Shown: piece after piece, positions 1 through 10,794 of the stretch | Layout of the letters: each line of letters begins with the position of its first letter | Position numbering within the stretch: the first letter of the stretch is position 1 | Assembly (NCBI GenBank): GCA_009760855.2 | Contig: WPIO01000001.1 | Coordinates: 19,619,501-19,683,500 of the forward strand | Reading direction: 5' to 3' | DNA length: 64,000 nucleotides | Origin: Cristatella mucedo | Taxonomy: Eukaryota > Bryozoa > Phylactolaemata > Cristatellidae | Notes under the pieces: model-generated | Databases searched by the model: none | Seen by the model: the letters and a program-made list of their open reading frames with translations, nothing else | Told to the model about the DNA's origin: nothing | Program-made: the position numbers and the translations under genes

Positions 1-500
1 CTGTCTTAATCTAATTTCGAAGACAACAAACCTTTACCGGCTGCATTAATTGGCTCTGGGAGGCACGATCCAAGCAGTTTCTGGCAGCTGAGGTGTCTCT
101 TTTCCCGTACTGCTAGCCCCGCAACGCATAGCATCTTCCCAGTGCAATAATGCTACCTCAACGGTGGCTTTACCAATGGAGCTGCATCAGCTCACGCTGA
201 TTCTTCTGGATACGACCAGAGGCTAACATTTCGCTCAGCTGAATGCTGGCCAACAATTTACTGATTGGCATTGCACACAGCAGGTGGGTGTGTTGTGCTA
301 ATCGCCAGCTAATGTGAGTGCCAGGTACCGAAACAATCAGAGTAATAACCCATTTTAAGACTTAAATGCTCTGGAAAAGGAGTTTATGACTAAAGATTTA
401 GATCATCTATACTGGAAGATAGAAGCGCATTCGATCACTCTTCAATTTTAGCTGTAATATACCGTCGTGAGCTGGTTTCTCTTATAAGAGCGCTTGCCGA

Positions 501-635
501 GCTGGTTTGGTCTAGCGGTTAAGGTGCTCGCCCCGACCAAGGTCTGACTGAGGTCGTGGGCTCGAGCCCTGAGGCATATGTGAATCGCTTGAATAGAGAT
601 TAAGTTCTCTTGGGGCGCTATATAAATGAATTATT
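501..635 (+). mobile_element. SINE family 1, copy 1 (tRNA head, LINE A-type tail)
   Basis: A tRNA-like head carries an A-box-like TGGTCTAGCGG and a B-box-like GGCTCGAGCCC. It is followed by a tail with GAATAGAGATTAAGTTCTCT and GGGGCGCTATATAAATGAA, which resembles the 3' end of LINE A. This is one of the best-preserved of six copies in the window. Confidence 0.85.
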
Positions 636-2289
636 TGTATTTGTCTTGAAACTGATCTGTCCTCTTACATTATTCTCCAGACTCAAGAGTATTGGTGTGA
701 ACGGACAAAAGTCAACCGAGGAACCACTTAAGTACGGGGTACATCTTCAGAGCTCTGTGGAACATTTATCAAGACATGACGAAAAGCACTCCGCGAGACC
801 GCCTATGATGCCGAACGCTCGGCGGAGGATGGGTGTCCAGCTGCGTAGCCACCAGCCTAGTGCCGGTTCGGCGTGCTGCTTGCTCAGCAAGCCGGTCGCC
901 ACGGCCGCAGCCATTCCGACGCTCCTGACGCGACATTCCTGCTCACCTTTACCGAGGGGTCGCGAATTCGTAGCGTGCGAACTGGACCGAGACACCAAGC
1001 ACAACAAACAAGGGACTCTACTGAACTTAATTCGCAAGCACAAAAATTTCGCTGCGCGTCTAGTTCAGTATTACCCCCGCACTCCGCCCAAACGCTCGCC
1101 AAGACCAATACACTGGATCTCGCTCAATACGCCGCGCGCTCTACTACAGGGGAGGTAACTAGCAGCGCCCGCTCAGACTACCGGAGGCTCAGCCGAAACC
1201 CCCCCCCCGCCCGCCCCTCCCAAGTGGCCTGAACGTGGCTCTGTACGAGGATCCGCCCTTTAGCAGGAAGCGTGCATAGCTCCACGCCCTATCTGGAAGG
1301 AAGAACAGCCAGCCGCGTTCGCGAATACGAACGCGTCTAACGTGCCCCGCCCGCCTCTCGAGCCTTCCTGCCGAATATCCTACTCAGGAACTCCGGCCGC
1401 CGTCGTCCGTGTGCGGTGAGACTTTCGGTCCCGCTCTCTGCGCGGCGGAGGCAAACCCGTCAGGTCGCTGGCGGGCCCACAGGGTGCGTCCGCTGACTGT
1501 CCCGATGAGTCGTCCTGGCCACGCCCTCAGCTACTCGGTCGCTTTGGCCCGCGGACACTTCTTTGACTTCCGCTGGCACCGTCCCGCCTCTAACTCCCTA
1601 CACTCCTGAGTCCCTCCCTCGCTACGGAAGCTTGGCCTCCTTAGATAGCTTGCGCTACAAAGTCCCTCCCATTGGCCAACTTAAACCGCCGTCCGCGTGC
1701 AAGGTAGCGTTGCTTAGCAAAGCCGTGAAACCCTCAGCCATAGCGACGAACTACAAACCTGTCCAATCGTTCATCTGCAAAGCCATAAATCACGCTGTCA
1801 TAGACCTAAACCAATAAAATCGCCTTCAATGCTTATCTGCGAAGCCATAAACCTTAAACCATAAACCTAACGATAAGCCATAAACTATAAATCTGCGAAG
1901 CCACTTTGCAGCCACTCATCCCAATACTGCCCATGCTCGATACGCTCCACATTCGTTAAGATGCCCGACGCCTACAGACCGTACTGAGGCATGCCCCGGT
2001 CGGTAATCAAGACAAGCTCCGAGCACCTCATTTCACATTCAAGGGAGATTTGTAAGGTATAATGAATAAGTGCCACTCGCTAAGTAGAATTTCTTTCGTA
2101 ATGTTAGGTAATGTATGAAATATCGCATTTCAAATAGTGTAACTATGGCGTACTTGCAAGCTGACAGCTTGGGAGTAAAGAGAGAGCCGTTAAGTTTGTT
2201 ATTCCGAGAATTTGGTGGTAAACGACCGTTTGTCTCAACCGTGGACTACTTCTGCACAGTGGACCCTTGCCAAAGCCGAACTGATCAAA
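636..2289. other. GC-rich to mixed intergenic stretch, no gene recognised
   Basis: Positions 750-1700 are GC-rich and contain overlapping open frames with no recognisable domain and no convincing splice signals. Around 1830-1910 a short motif, AAGCCATAAAC, recurs several times as a degenerate simple repeat. I see no gene here. Confidence 0.5.
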
Positions 2290-2982
2290 GCGAGCTGCAA
2301 CTCACTGCTTACTGGCCTACCAGCATGTGCGATCAGGCGATTGCAGCTGGTGCAAAACTCGGCAGCTAGACTTGTCTGCCGTGAGCGTCGCAGTTGCCAC
2401 ATTACTCCACTTCTCGCCGACCTGCACTGGCTCCCAGTCAAGCAACGGATTGACTTCAAGGTTGTGTCGCTCACTTTTAGGTCCCTTCATTCTATGGCTC
2501 CAGCCTATCTGTCAGATATACTACCCCATCAGGCCAAGCATCGTACCACCTGCTTTTCGGAATCCAACAGTCTACAAATACCTCGTACAAACCTCAAATC
2601 CTTTGGAGACCGTGCATTTAGTTCATATGCTCCCAAAGCCGGGAACTCCCTCCCGACCTGCGTAAAAGCATCCCCTGACCTGACCACATTTAAAAGGAAC
2701 CTAAAAACACACTTATTTAGGACAGCATTTAGTGGGCCCCTGTGATTCGTCCTTGGTGTGCTTATGCGTGCTGACACTGTGCATGCTGCCACTAACCACA
2801 TTTGCATGCTGACCCTGTGCATGTCACCCCTAACCATATTATTCATTTCGTTTGTTTTTCAAGCATGATTTTACTTACCATTCAATTGCATTTCACTTTG
2901 CAGCAAATGTAAAGCGCCTAGAGAGAGATTAAGTTCTCTGAGGGCGCTTTATCAAGTGAATTACTATTAAATATTATTATTA
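2290..2982 (+). mobile_element. LINE A fragment (L2/CR1-type), 3' end
   Basis: A 5'-truncated copy encodes the C-terminal part of the LINE polyprotein, with motifs such as [23 protein letters not shown] and FGDRAFSSYAPKA, and a stop near 2745. It continues through the 3' UTR to the AAAGCGCC...GGGCGCTTT hairpin (about 2911-2952) and an ATT-rich tail. The frame is open for about 150 codons, so this copy is not very old. Confidence 0.9.
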
Positions 2983-3121
2983 CCCATCACGTACTCGCAA
3001 ACTCCTTCGTCCATCACCAATAAGTACCAAACTGCCCTGAGCTACCCGCCATCACCCTACTGGAGAGATATGAGCCATCCTCAGGAGATGAAGCAGCAAA
3101 CGTGACAGCAAGGCTCACATT

Positions 3122-3955
3122 GTAGGTGTCATATAGGTGTCATGTTCCAAAGTGACCTTTCATTGAACGATCACATCAGCTCCATAGTCAAGTCTGCCTA
3201 CTTTCAGCTACGCAACATTGCTAAAACTCTAACCTGCATCTAAATTGGTCTATACCTGTGTGACATCGCGTCTTGACTTCTGCAACTCACTGCTTGCTGG
3301 CCTACAGGCCCGTGCACTCAGGCGCTTACAGCTGGTGCAAAACTCTGCAGCTTAGTTTGTCTGTCGTGGGCGTCGCAGCTGCCATATCACACCACTTCTT
3401 GCCAACCTGCACTGGCTCCTAAGTCAAGCAACGCATCGACTTCAAGGTTTTGTCACTCTCTTTTAGGTCCCTCCATTCTTTGGCTCCAGCCTACCTATCA
3501 GATATACTCCCCCACCGGGCTAAACATCGTTCCATTCGCTTTTTAGAATCTAACTGGTTACCTATACGTCGTGCGAACCTCAAATTCTATGGAGACCGTG
3601 CTTTTAGTTCGTATGCTCGCAAAGCCTGGAACTCACTCCCAACCTGCTTCACGACATCTCCTGACTTGTGCGCATTTAAAAAGAAACTAAAAACCATCTA
3701 TTTATGACAGAATCTATTGGGTCCCTGTGATTCTTCCTGTATGTGCTTAAGCGTTCTGACACTGTTGCATGCTGCCACTAACCACACCTGCATTCTGGAT
3801 CCCCTGTGCACGTCATCCCTAACCATATTATTCTTGTTGTTTATTGAGCATGCTACCACTAACTTTTCGATCTTGCTTCCTTTGCAGCAAATGTGAAGCG
3901 CCTAGAACGATATTGAGTTCTTTCAGTGCGCTTTATCAAATGTATTATTATTTTT
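3122..3955 (+). mobile_element. LINE A fragment, second tandem-oriented copy
   Basis: This is a more decayed copy of the same C-terminal region and 3' UTR as the neighbour at 2.3-3.0 kb, in the same orientation. It starts further upstream in the element. The reading frame is broken, for example TAG after CTGCAGCT near 3354. The end carries the degenerate hairpin tail (AAGCGCCTAGAACGA). Confidence 0.88.
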
Positions 3956-4772
3956 TTAGATCAAGATTCCCATTTTTCTGATGCGGCTGGGAGAGAATTT
4001 CGTATTTCCCCAGCATTAAGATCGTAGAGCTTGCTCTTAAAATTTTAAACACTTAACTTATAAGACCTAGATTCAAGGATTTAGACTTTTTGAATGATAG
4101 TGGAACTTCATTGCACCACAAATACAGAAGATGCTAGATTATAATGGATTCACCAATAAGCTGTACATAGGACGGAGAAATTCGTCTGGAACAGTTTTCC
4201 TTTACAGAGGTTTACGGCTGTCTGGGCAATCACAAGGTTAAAAACTTCCAAGTAGCTGGCTCAGGCTCTCATATATATATAGGCCAAAACGGGATTCAGA
4301 ATGAATGCCCCTCAACAAAATCCTTATCCTTGATGCTCATCTTGACAAATTAGACGAGAACAAATTAGCTTACGTTGAGGAAGTAGCCGTTCGCTTTCAA
4401 TGAGACAGGGTGGACATAGAACGACTTTGCAAAGGACAGCATAACAAAAGCATGATGAGGAACCATTTTTGGGACATCTCCGAAAAAGCGATTTGCAGTA
4501 TTGCCGAAAATCTAGAACGTCTATTCATATCTAAACCCTTTTGACTGGTCATTTCTGTACGACTTCGGAGCAAAAATTAACAATTTTCATTCATTTTCTA
4601 TTCTTAGTGAATTAGTGTTAACCACAATATGTCAATTTCGAAGTTTGCTTATCTGAACTGGGTGAATTACGAGCTATTCACTCTCCTGATTATCGAAGCA
4701 AATTGTTTAGAGAATAGTGGCTGTTGTGTATAGTACTGAGGCTTGAGCAATTAGGAAACGAGGCTTACTATC
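3956..4772. other. AT-rich intergenic, nothing recognised
   Basis: No long reading frame, repeat or RNA gene is visible. Position 4773 is the stop codon of the putative last exon of the secreted cysteine-rich gene, so part of this stretch would be its 3' UTR. Confidence 0.4.
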
Positions 4773-4913
4773 TCAAGACAAATATTGATTGACATAGTGA
4801 TAACTGAAGGGTAGATAGACTCTGTACCACAGTTGAAGTTCCTGACAGTTGGACCATGTCTCGCGCTTTCGGCTTCTCTCGCATGAAATAGGCAAACAGC
4901 TGCAGCTAGAAAC
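4773..4913 (-). CDS. Putative last exon of the cysteine-rich secreted gene
   Basis: The acceptor TTTCTTTCAG precedes 4913, and a phase-0 frame runs 46 codons to a stop at 4773. It contains C-S-C-LPIS-C and then a cysteine 12 residues later, matching the C-terminal half of a colipase-type module. It cannot join exon 3 directly because the phases differ, so its membership is inferred. Confidence 0.5.
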   Translation of the reverse strand, partial: VSSCSCLPISCERSRKRETWSNCQELQLWYRVYLPFSYHYVNQYLS

Positions 4914-7446
4914 CTGAAAGAAACTACTCACTTCCATCGAGTGCCACGAGCGAGTGGGCCATGCTATGTTTAGCCCTTTACGTATAGCAGCGACCGACAT
5001 ACTGCTCATGACAACGCAAGGAGAGAGCGTTCGGAGACCTGATCAACCCATGCGTCTGCCCACGGACCGTCAATAGAGCTACGATACCTATATGTCTCTC
5101 GGTGGTCTAGGTGTATCTATGCCACCTGCTGCTCCGGATGCATATTTGCCACCTGTTCTCAGGATACATCTATGCCACCTGCTGCTCTGGATGCATATTT
5201 TCCACATGTTCTCAAGATACATCTATGCCACCTGCTGCACTGGATGCATATTTTCCACCGTCAACTTGAGATGCGTATTTGCCGCCTGTTCTCAAGATCT
5301 ATCAATGATGCTGAATGTGCAACAGTGTCGCCCTGCGCTCTAGATGTAGATTTCAGATCTATTATATCCTTTTGAAAATTAGTTTCGTTTGCTACTAGTG
5401 TTGCTAGCAGTGTTGGCAGGAACACCGGAAAGTTAGAAAGCCGTCTGAAAGCAGCGCTGTCCTTGTTCAGCAGTCGCCGCCCTGCGTAATATCCCGATGC
5501 CATTCGTGAGGCCCAGTAGGGTGCGTCTGTCTGCCTTTCTAGAAGCACGCCCATGTTGCGACTACTTGCCGTAGAGGTCGAACTCAGAGCAATGCACGCT
5601 GCACGCCTTAGTGGGCGTCAAAATCTGAGCGCCCGCTAGCTAAGCAATAAACGCGAGGAGGCTTCAATTTTGCTCTTGTACTTGCAGCTCAATGCCGATG
5701 TATCACAGCCTCGTGCCAGTCTCAGCCTGGCCACTGCCAGACTACGCAAACGCTGCGGATGTACCGCCTAATTTCGCGATGCAACTGACAGCCGAAGTCT
5801 CCTGTGCTCCAGCATCCGGCGTCACTTTTCGGTTGCTGCGCCAGCCTTTCCAGTCGCGGCGATCTCTTCTAAATACAGCCCAAAGATGCGGATGACAAAC
5901 GGTGGCGTCCGATGTCTAGCGACTTTCCTACTAGAAGGTGAGTCCGCAGTCGGCAGCGTCGTCCGAACGTGCCTTCGTAAATTTGCAGGTCACCCTCAGC
6001 CGTAGCGACGTCCATCGGCGTTGTCGGTGGATGCGCAGCCGGAACGTGTCAGTGCTTTACTACCTACCGATATAAAAAAAAATAAGTATCCTTGTCAGAA
6101 CGACTCATCTCCGGAGGCACCCAAGTTGAATTCAAAGCACACTCGACCCACGCTATTGGAAGCTCTTCGAGATGGAAGACCCTGTCCCCGTCCCTCATCC
6201 CCTCAACCCCCCCCCTCAGCGAGGCCTATCTCGAGCCAGCCAGTGAGATGAGATGAGACACATTGTCAGCGACCGCTAGGTGAAGCCACCGTCGACGATT
6301 CAGCTCGCCTTACCCTTCTCGCTTGGTGCAGCACTTGAGACCCCTGCATACTGAGCTGTCCCGGCATGCATCTTTTCGTCTGCTTTCCCGAGTTTTGGGG
6401 ACTGAGGCCGTGCCGTTGGTCGCCGGCTTGCAGATACCGTACTTTTTCGATTTCAGCTCGGTCTTTGCAGTGCAGGTCATTCCGGCGCCACACGGGCAGT
6501 ACTTTATGAACTGCTCTTCGAGAGCCAGGGTGCTGCACTTCCTGCGCAGCTTCTCCAGCGGCTTGCAAAACGATTTGCTTCTGGAAGAGAGCATCTCGCG
6601 GCGATTAGCCCTGCCTCGCCATCGGCCTGACCCGCGGCTGTTCGCGCAGCAGCAGCAGCAGCGGCAGTAGAAGCGCTGGAATAAGATCTCGCGAGGTAAA
6701 CGCCGAAGTAGCTATCTGCCCGTCGAGTGCCGTCTTTCAGAAGGCCCAGTATCGAGCGCCGAGCTGTGGAGCCACGAGCTAGCATGGCCGAATCAGAACC
6801 GGTGCATCGCAACGCGGCGATTCAGCGGCGAGTGCACGTCGAGCCCATCGATGCGTTTCGCGCTCGGCCGGCTTCGAAAAAGTTCCTAATTGCGCCGTTA
6901 GCGAAAACGTAAGGCTTGACTTCGGGAAGCTTACTGGTTAACTGTTCATGCTGCAACCGCTAGAAAAGTTGCTGATTCGCGAAGCACCCACATCTTAATC
7001 AAGCGCCGATGAGTGAGCCCGGTCTGTCGCTTTACCCTCAATCGCGGCAGCGCCGTAGCTAACGAGAACAGAAGCGCTCTCGCCGCCAGGCCGGATAACT
7101 GCCAGCGGGAGGAACGGCCTGGCTCGTCTCTAGCAGTCCGTCCGGTTCGCCTCGAACTCCCAGCCCTAAATGCAGCGGCACGTTCATTTGTGTCACTTAC
7201 CCCTTCCTTATGCAGCACTCAGTAGGAGTGCAGTCGCTGCTGTTGCTGCATCGTAACGCTGGCCCTGGCCTGCCGCGCTGCTTTCTCGAGGACTCGAGGT
7301 CCTTGCCGGCGTCAACAGTAGCTGTCGCGTACTATAACGCCAACGCCAGCGCAGAGTGGCAGAGCAGTAGACAACCGAGCATCGAGCGCCGTTCATCGGG
7401 GCCCGCTTACCATCAGCGCCAGCAACAGCACCGCGAACGCCTTCAT
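4773..7446 (-). CDS. Secreted cysteine-rich protein with tandem colipase-fold modules (Dickkopf Cys-2 / prokineticin-like)
   Basis: Four exons read on the minus strand: 7446-7411, 7331-7201, 6580-6314 and a probable last exon 4913-4773. The first three join in phase (0, 2, 2). Residues 1-20 form a signal peptide (MKAFAVLLLALM plus YATATVDA). Cysteines at 40, 46, 51, 52, 61, 71, 84, 86, 92 and 106 give C-x5-C-x4-CC-x8-C-x9-C-x12-C-x-C-x5-C-x13-C. From memory, this is the ten-cysteine spacing of the colipase fold found in Dickkopf Cys-2 domains and AVIT/prokineticins. A second module starts at C128 (C-x5-C-x4-CC). The 4913 exon supplies C-x-C-x4-C-x11-C. An exon of length 1 mod 3 carrying the middle cysteines is needed between them and was not found. 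The product should be extracellular, either a ligand or a defence/venom-type peptide; the sequence does not decide which. Confidence 0.75.
5103..5312. repeat. Tandem repeat, ~53-bp unit, about 3-4 copies
   Basis: Units begin CTATGCCACCTGCTGCTC and end TTCTCAAGATACAT, with a partly diverged last copy. The array lies in the last intron of the cysteine-rich gene. Confidence 0.8.
6314..6580 (-). CDS. Exon 3 of the cysteine-rich secreted gene
   Basis: The acceptor CTCTCTTCCAG lies before 6580 and the donor GG|GTAAGG after 6314; it enters and leaves in phase 2. It encodes the second half of module 1 (KYCPCGAGMTC) and, after a short basic linker, the first half of module 2 (ACRDSSVCRGLKCC). Confidence 0.8.
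7201..7331 (-). CDS. Exon 2 of the cysteine-rich secreted gene
   Basis: The acceptor GGCGTTATAG is weak; the donor GG|GTAAGTG is strong. The exon enters in phase 0 and leaves in phase 2. It encodes the end of the signal peptide, a basic linker (SSRKQRGRP) and the first cysteines, CSNSSDCTPTECC. The donor falls four residues after the CC pair, nearly the same place as in exon 3. Confidence 0.8.
7411..7446 (-). CDS. Exon 1 of the cysteine-rich secreted gene (signal peptide)
   Basis: This 12-codon exon, MKAFAVLLLALM, ends at a strong donor ATG|GTAAGC in phase 0. A short first exon carrying most of a signal peptide is common for small secreted proteins. It is too short to be seen by open-frame scanning. 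Confidence 0.78.
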
Positions 7447-7530
7447 GGTTTCACCGGTTTTAAGCGATGCGGGGCAAGGAGAACCCGCTCAGCTTCTGGC
7501 CTGAACCTCCGGACGGATGACCTTTATTAT

Positions 7531-7560
7531 GGCGTGCACCGACGCCCACAACGATTGGCT
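7531..7560 (-). promoter_or_regulatory. Possible CCAAT box and TATA-like element of the cysteine-rich gene
   Basis: On the minus strand AGCCAATCG (7560-7552) is followed by ATAATAAAGG (about 7540-7531), some 85-115 bp upstream of the start codon. Order and spacing suit a core promoter. This is inference from motif and position only. Confidence 0.35.
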
Positions 7561-7699
7561 AACTGCTGAAGTCTTTAGCCAATAGCTGTCCCTTTTGTGG
7601 GCGGGCCAACAGCTTCCGGTGGAAAGGCGATCTGCTAGAACTAGCTGCGGCTGCCGGGACGCAGAAGTGTGGGCCCGTAGCCAAACGCCCACCAACGGC

Positions 7700-8250
7700 T
7701 TATCGCAGCTGGCTGAAAGGTGAATCCATGTGTTGATGAGACACGTCGTACTGCAGCGGAAATGGCTACCAGTCCCCCTTCATCATTTGACACCTACATT
7801 TCGACTAATGACTGCAGGCGCCCACCTAGGGTATCTGCATCCAGCAGTATGTCAGGCTCAATTGCCGTGATTCAGCGAAGCTAGGCGGGCTCTCAAGTAA
7901 TGTTTGGTTCATCCACTATCACCCTGGCCATGATGACTTGAGCTGGCATGTAATGGTCCACAACCGGATGTCTAGTCACTTGATTACTGGCGTTCATACG
8001 ACCAAGCGACTTCGCTTGTTCTCAGGGAGGCTGCCGGCGGCAGCTTGTGGTCTTTACACTTCGACGACCTACCAAAAAGCGCCGTGCATCATCCGCGACT
8101 ATAAAATCCGATTGGAAGCCACCTTGACACATGAGCAGCCATAGTTAACTTGACCAGTAGCAGTTCTCCTGGGTCTTTAGTCACTAGCGAGTTGCTCATG
8201 CCCCGACGGCTGCGTCCCAGTCAGTGTCCATGCAACCGGTGTCCCTTCTG
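7700..8250. other. Intergenic, nothing recognised
   Basis: Unique-looking sequence upstream of the cysteine-rich gene. Short open frames lack recognisable domains. Confidence 0.4.
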
Positions 8251-8251
8251 G

Positions 8252-8370
8252 ATTATACTAATAATAATACACTTGGTACAGCGCCCTTGGAGAACTCGAT
8301 CTCTTTCTAGGCGTTTTACATTTGCTGCAAAAGATGAACGATCGAATGGTGAGTGGTATCATTCTTAAAA
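8252..8370 (-). mobile_element. LINE A 3' tail fragment
   Basis: On the plus strand: ACTAATAATAATACACTTGG, then CAGCGCCCTTGGAGAACTCG, the hairpin partner, and TTTACATTTGCTGC. This is the reverse complement of the LINE A 3' end. Only about 120 bp are present. Confidence 0.8.
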
Positions 8371-8482
8371 TCATTTGATTCTGCGACTGTTCGGGTTACG
8401 TGCCTCTACGCTATCTTTCTGACCTTTAGAATCCTCCACCAGCATTCTAAACGTCACCCATCTTAACAGGCCTGTGACCAGT

Positions 8483-8625
8483 GCTGCTTCTGTCCCTTCT
8501 TCCTCTTCTATCCTCATCCTCCTCCTCATCCTCCTCCTCCTCCTCCTCATTCTCATCCTCCTCCTCCTCCTCCTCCTCTTACTCCTCTTACTCCTCCTTA
8601 CTTTCCTCTTCCTCTTCATCCTTCG
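8483..8625. repeat. Polypyrimidine tract (CTC/CCT-rich)
   Basis: About 140 bp of almost pure C+T on the plus strand, built mainly of CCTCCT and CTCCTCATC units. The Ser/Leu- and Arg/Lys-rich open frames across it are artefacts of the repeat. Confidence 0.85.
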
Positions 8626-8715
8626 TCCTGCTCACCCTCGTCCTGCTCACCCTCGTCCTGCTCACCCTCGTCCTGCTCACCCTCGTCCTGCTCACCCTCG
8701 TCCTACTCAGCTTCT
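8626..8715. repeat. Minisatellite, 15-bp unit x5-6
   Basis: The unit CTCACCCTCGTCCTG is repeated in register about five times, next to the polypyrimidine tract; the last copy has a change (CCTACT). Confidence 0.88.
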
Positions 8716-8749
8716 TAGACCTCATCCTCACCTCCCTGTGATTGAATCC

Positions 8750-10034
8750 ATAACCGAACTTCAGATAAAAAATACAATAGTTATGCTTGAGCTTTATGTT
8801 AGGTGACTGCGATGCAAGATAAATTAACTGTGTAACTTATGTTTATCTAAAAATACCACTGCATTGTATACCAACTCCGCTAAGCCCACCAAGTCTGGTT
8901 CCTAATGACCAACGGAGGTCGCCATAACATTTTTTTATCAGTTTCTAGTATTCAATCTATAGTTTGGGTATATTTTTTAAACTTTAATAATAATCCGGAA
9001 CAATGGATCATCGAGTCCTATTCTGTCTGGAAGTTATAATTCCAAAATGTAGTTATTAATAGCTGCAAGCTGCTGGTAATTCACAGCTAAAAAATAGTCT
9101 TTAAGGCTTAAGATAAATTTCCAGCCATCCTTCAAGCTATTTTACAGTAATTCCGAGCTGCTGAATGTCGTGAAGCTATCGGTTCCACCAAAGGCTCAGC
9201 AAAAAAGCAAAACTGTTATTTTCATTGAGTCCAGTTTATTAATGCAAACACACGCAGGCGTAATTTAATCTCTTTCCGTGCCATTCTAATCCGTTTCATT
9301 TATTCTTGACTACAAGATTAGCATTTGATATATGCGAAGTGCTCAATTTAACTAAATCCCTTGGTTTATGCTAATCTAAAGAAAACATCTTTAAGGATGA
9401 CACAGCTGGCCTGTAAGTACTTTTGAGCTCTATCTAACAGAAACTCTTGAGACTGCGAGCTCTCAGAAGCAGATATTTCAATGAAAAGTTTAGCAACATC
9501 AATTATTATAAGTGAAAATTGTAAAAACTAAAACCACACTTATTAAAATTTGCAAGAACTCAAACTTTTTTCGTCTAGGTGTTTTACAAATAATCCCTCC
9601 TAAATCTGCAAGAAGGTAACGCGTATTAACGCCATACAGACGTGCAGAAGCAGCACATAGATGTGAAGGCAAAACTAATGCTAAATCACACGAACCTTCC
9701 TACTAATTTTAAAACTACTCAAAATTAGGCTCAACAGACATGAATTGGTGCACCGTCCATAATTGAGGTGTAAATTCAACTCAAGCCGCACGGAGCACAT
9801 GCGTACACAGACTAAGCATTTGAATCAGTCGTTTGCTGGACAGTAGCGAATAGGGAAGAATAGGGCAGCAGTCTGCTGCTGCAATATCCAGAGCAGCAAT
9901 CAGTCTAGCTGATGACGCTCATTGGCAGTATAAGTCATGCATGTTCGACCATTTTTAGTCCGTTCTGTCTGGCGGTTAAGTCTCGTGCAGACCGAAATTC
10001 ACCGTCGGAATTGAATTCAGCGAGGCTCTGCTCT
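8750..10034. other. AT-rich intergenic, nothing recognised
   Basis: Low-complexity-free AT-rich DNA with no long frames. No tRNA-like, LINE-like or gene-like segment was found by eye. Confidence 0.4.
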
Positions 10035-10172
10035 CAGCTCTTCGTCTGTTGGCTACCGAATGCGTACCGAAAGCCGCTTAGGCTGTGAGTGCACTACATA
10101 AAACTCTTCTGCGTAACACCCACATAGTCTTTGCGGCTTTGTGGAGTTACAGACGGAGATACATTACATTAA
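10035..10172 (+). mobile_element. LINE B 3'-end fragment
   Basis: It contains GTCTGTTGGCTACCGAATGC, ACACCCACATAGTCTTTG and GTGGAGTTACAGACGGAGAT, then ACATTACATTAAA. It matches the 3' end of the longer LINE B copy at 48.0-49.7 kb. Confidence 0.85.
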
Positions 10173-10794
10173 ATTTGCTGTTGTGCGCATATGCAGAGCC
10201 CCTTGAGAAAGTATTTCTGACCCGTCGCATCGGGTAGCAATTCTCGCGGACGATACCCAGCGCTACTTGTCATTAAAACTATCATAATTAGCTTCGGCGA
10301 TCGTTAAGCTGAGCACGTAATAGCAAGTATGATACTAATGCACTGCATAGCACCCTCTGAGAGTAAAATCCCTTTTTAGGAACTTTGCATATTCTCTAAG
10401 GGTAGCATGTCGATATAATTAGTGAAAGCGTCTACGGTGTCAGCAGTCGGCCACGCTTCTGGCGAAATATGCGATGAAGACAGCGTCAGTCAGGGAGTCA
10501 GGGACTGGGGTGGTACATCTTTTGAAAGATAAAGCAGGTTTCCAAAGGTAAGTTCGGCAAGGATAGAAGCCTCTCCTAAAGAAACAGGGCAAAATCTCAC
10601 TTGATTTTGATGTCCAGTGTGCATGCAAACCACGAAAGCATGGCATATAGATCCTTTTGATTTGACGAGCTTTCAGCAAAGGGTTTCAGAAAGGTGTAAT
10701 TGGCCTGTGGCAGCAAAGGGTGTATTTCGACCTAAAAGCACACAAATGAAAATTTACACTGACCCAGCAAATTATTTGAGGAACTAGTACATTT
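10173..10794. other. Intergenic, nothing recognised
   Basis: No supported feature; the short minus-strand frame at 10.44-10.68 kb has no recognisable motif. Confidence 0.4.

Noticed and set aside
501-580. Possible tRNA gene
   Set aside because: A and B boxes are present, but the sequence does not fold as a normal tRNA and runs directly into the LINE-type tail shared by five other copies. It is a SINE head.
610-1232. Two overlapping plus-strand frames of 182 and 119 codons
   Set aside because: GC-rich region with open frames on several strands, no domain, and the first begins inside the SINE tail. Not supported as genes.
5692-5895. Frames on both strands near 5.7-5.9 kb, including one minus frame with several cysteines
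   Set aside because: I tested the minus frame as the missing exon of the cysteine-rich gene; cysteine spacing and splice phase do not fit.
8371-8806. Arg/Lys-rich and Ser- or Leu-rich frames
   Set aside because: Produced by the CTC-rich tract and minisatellite in different frames.
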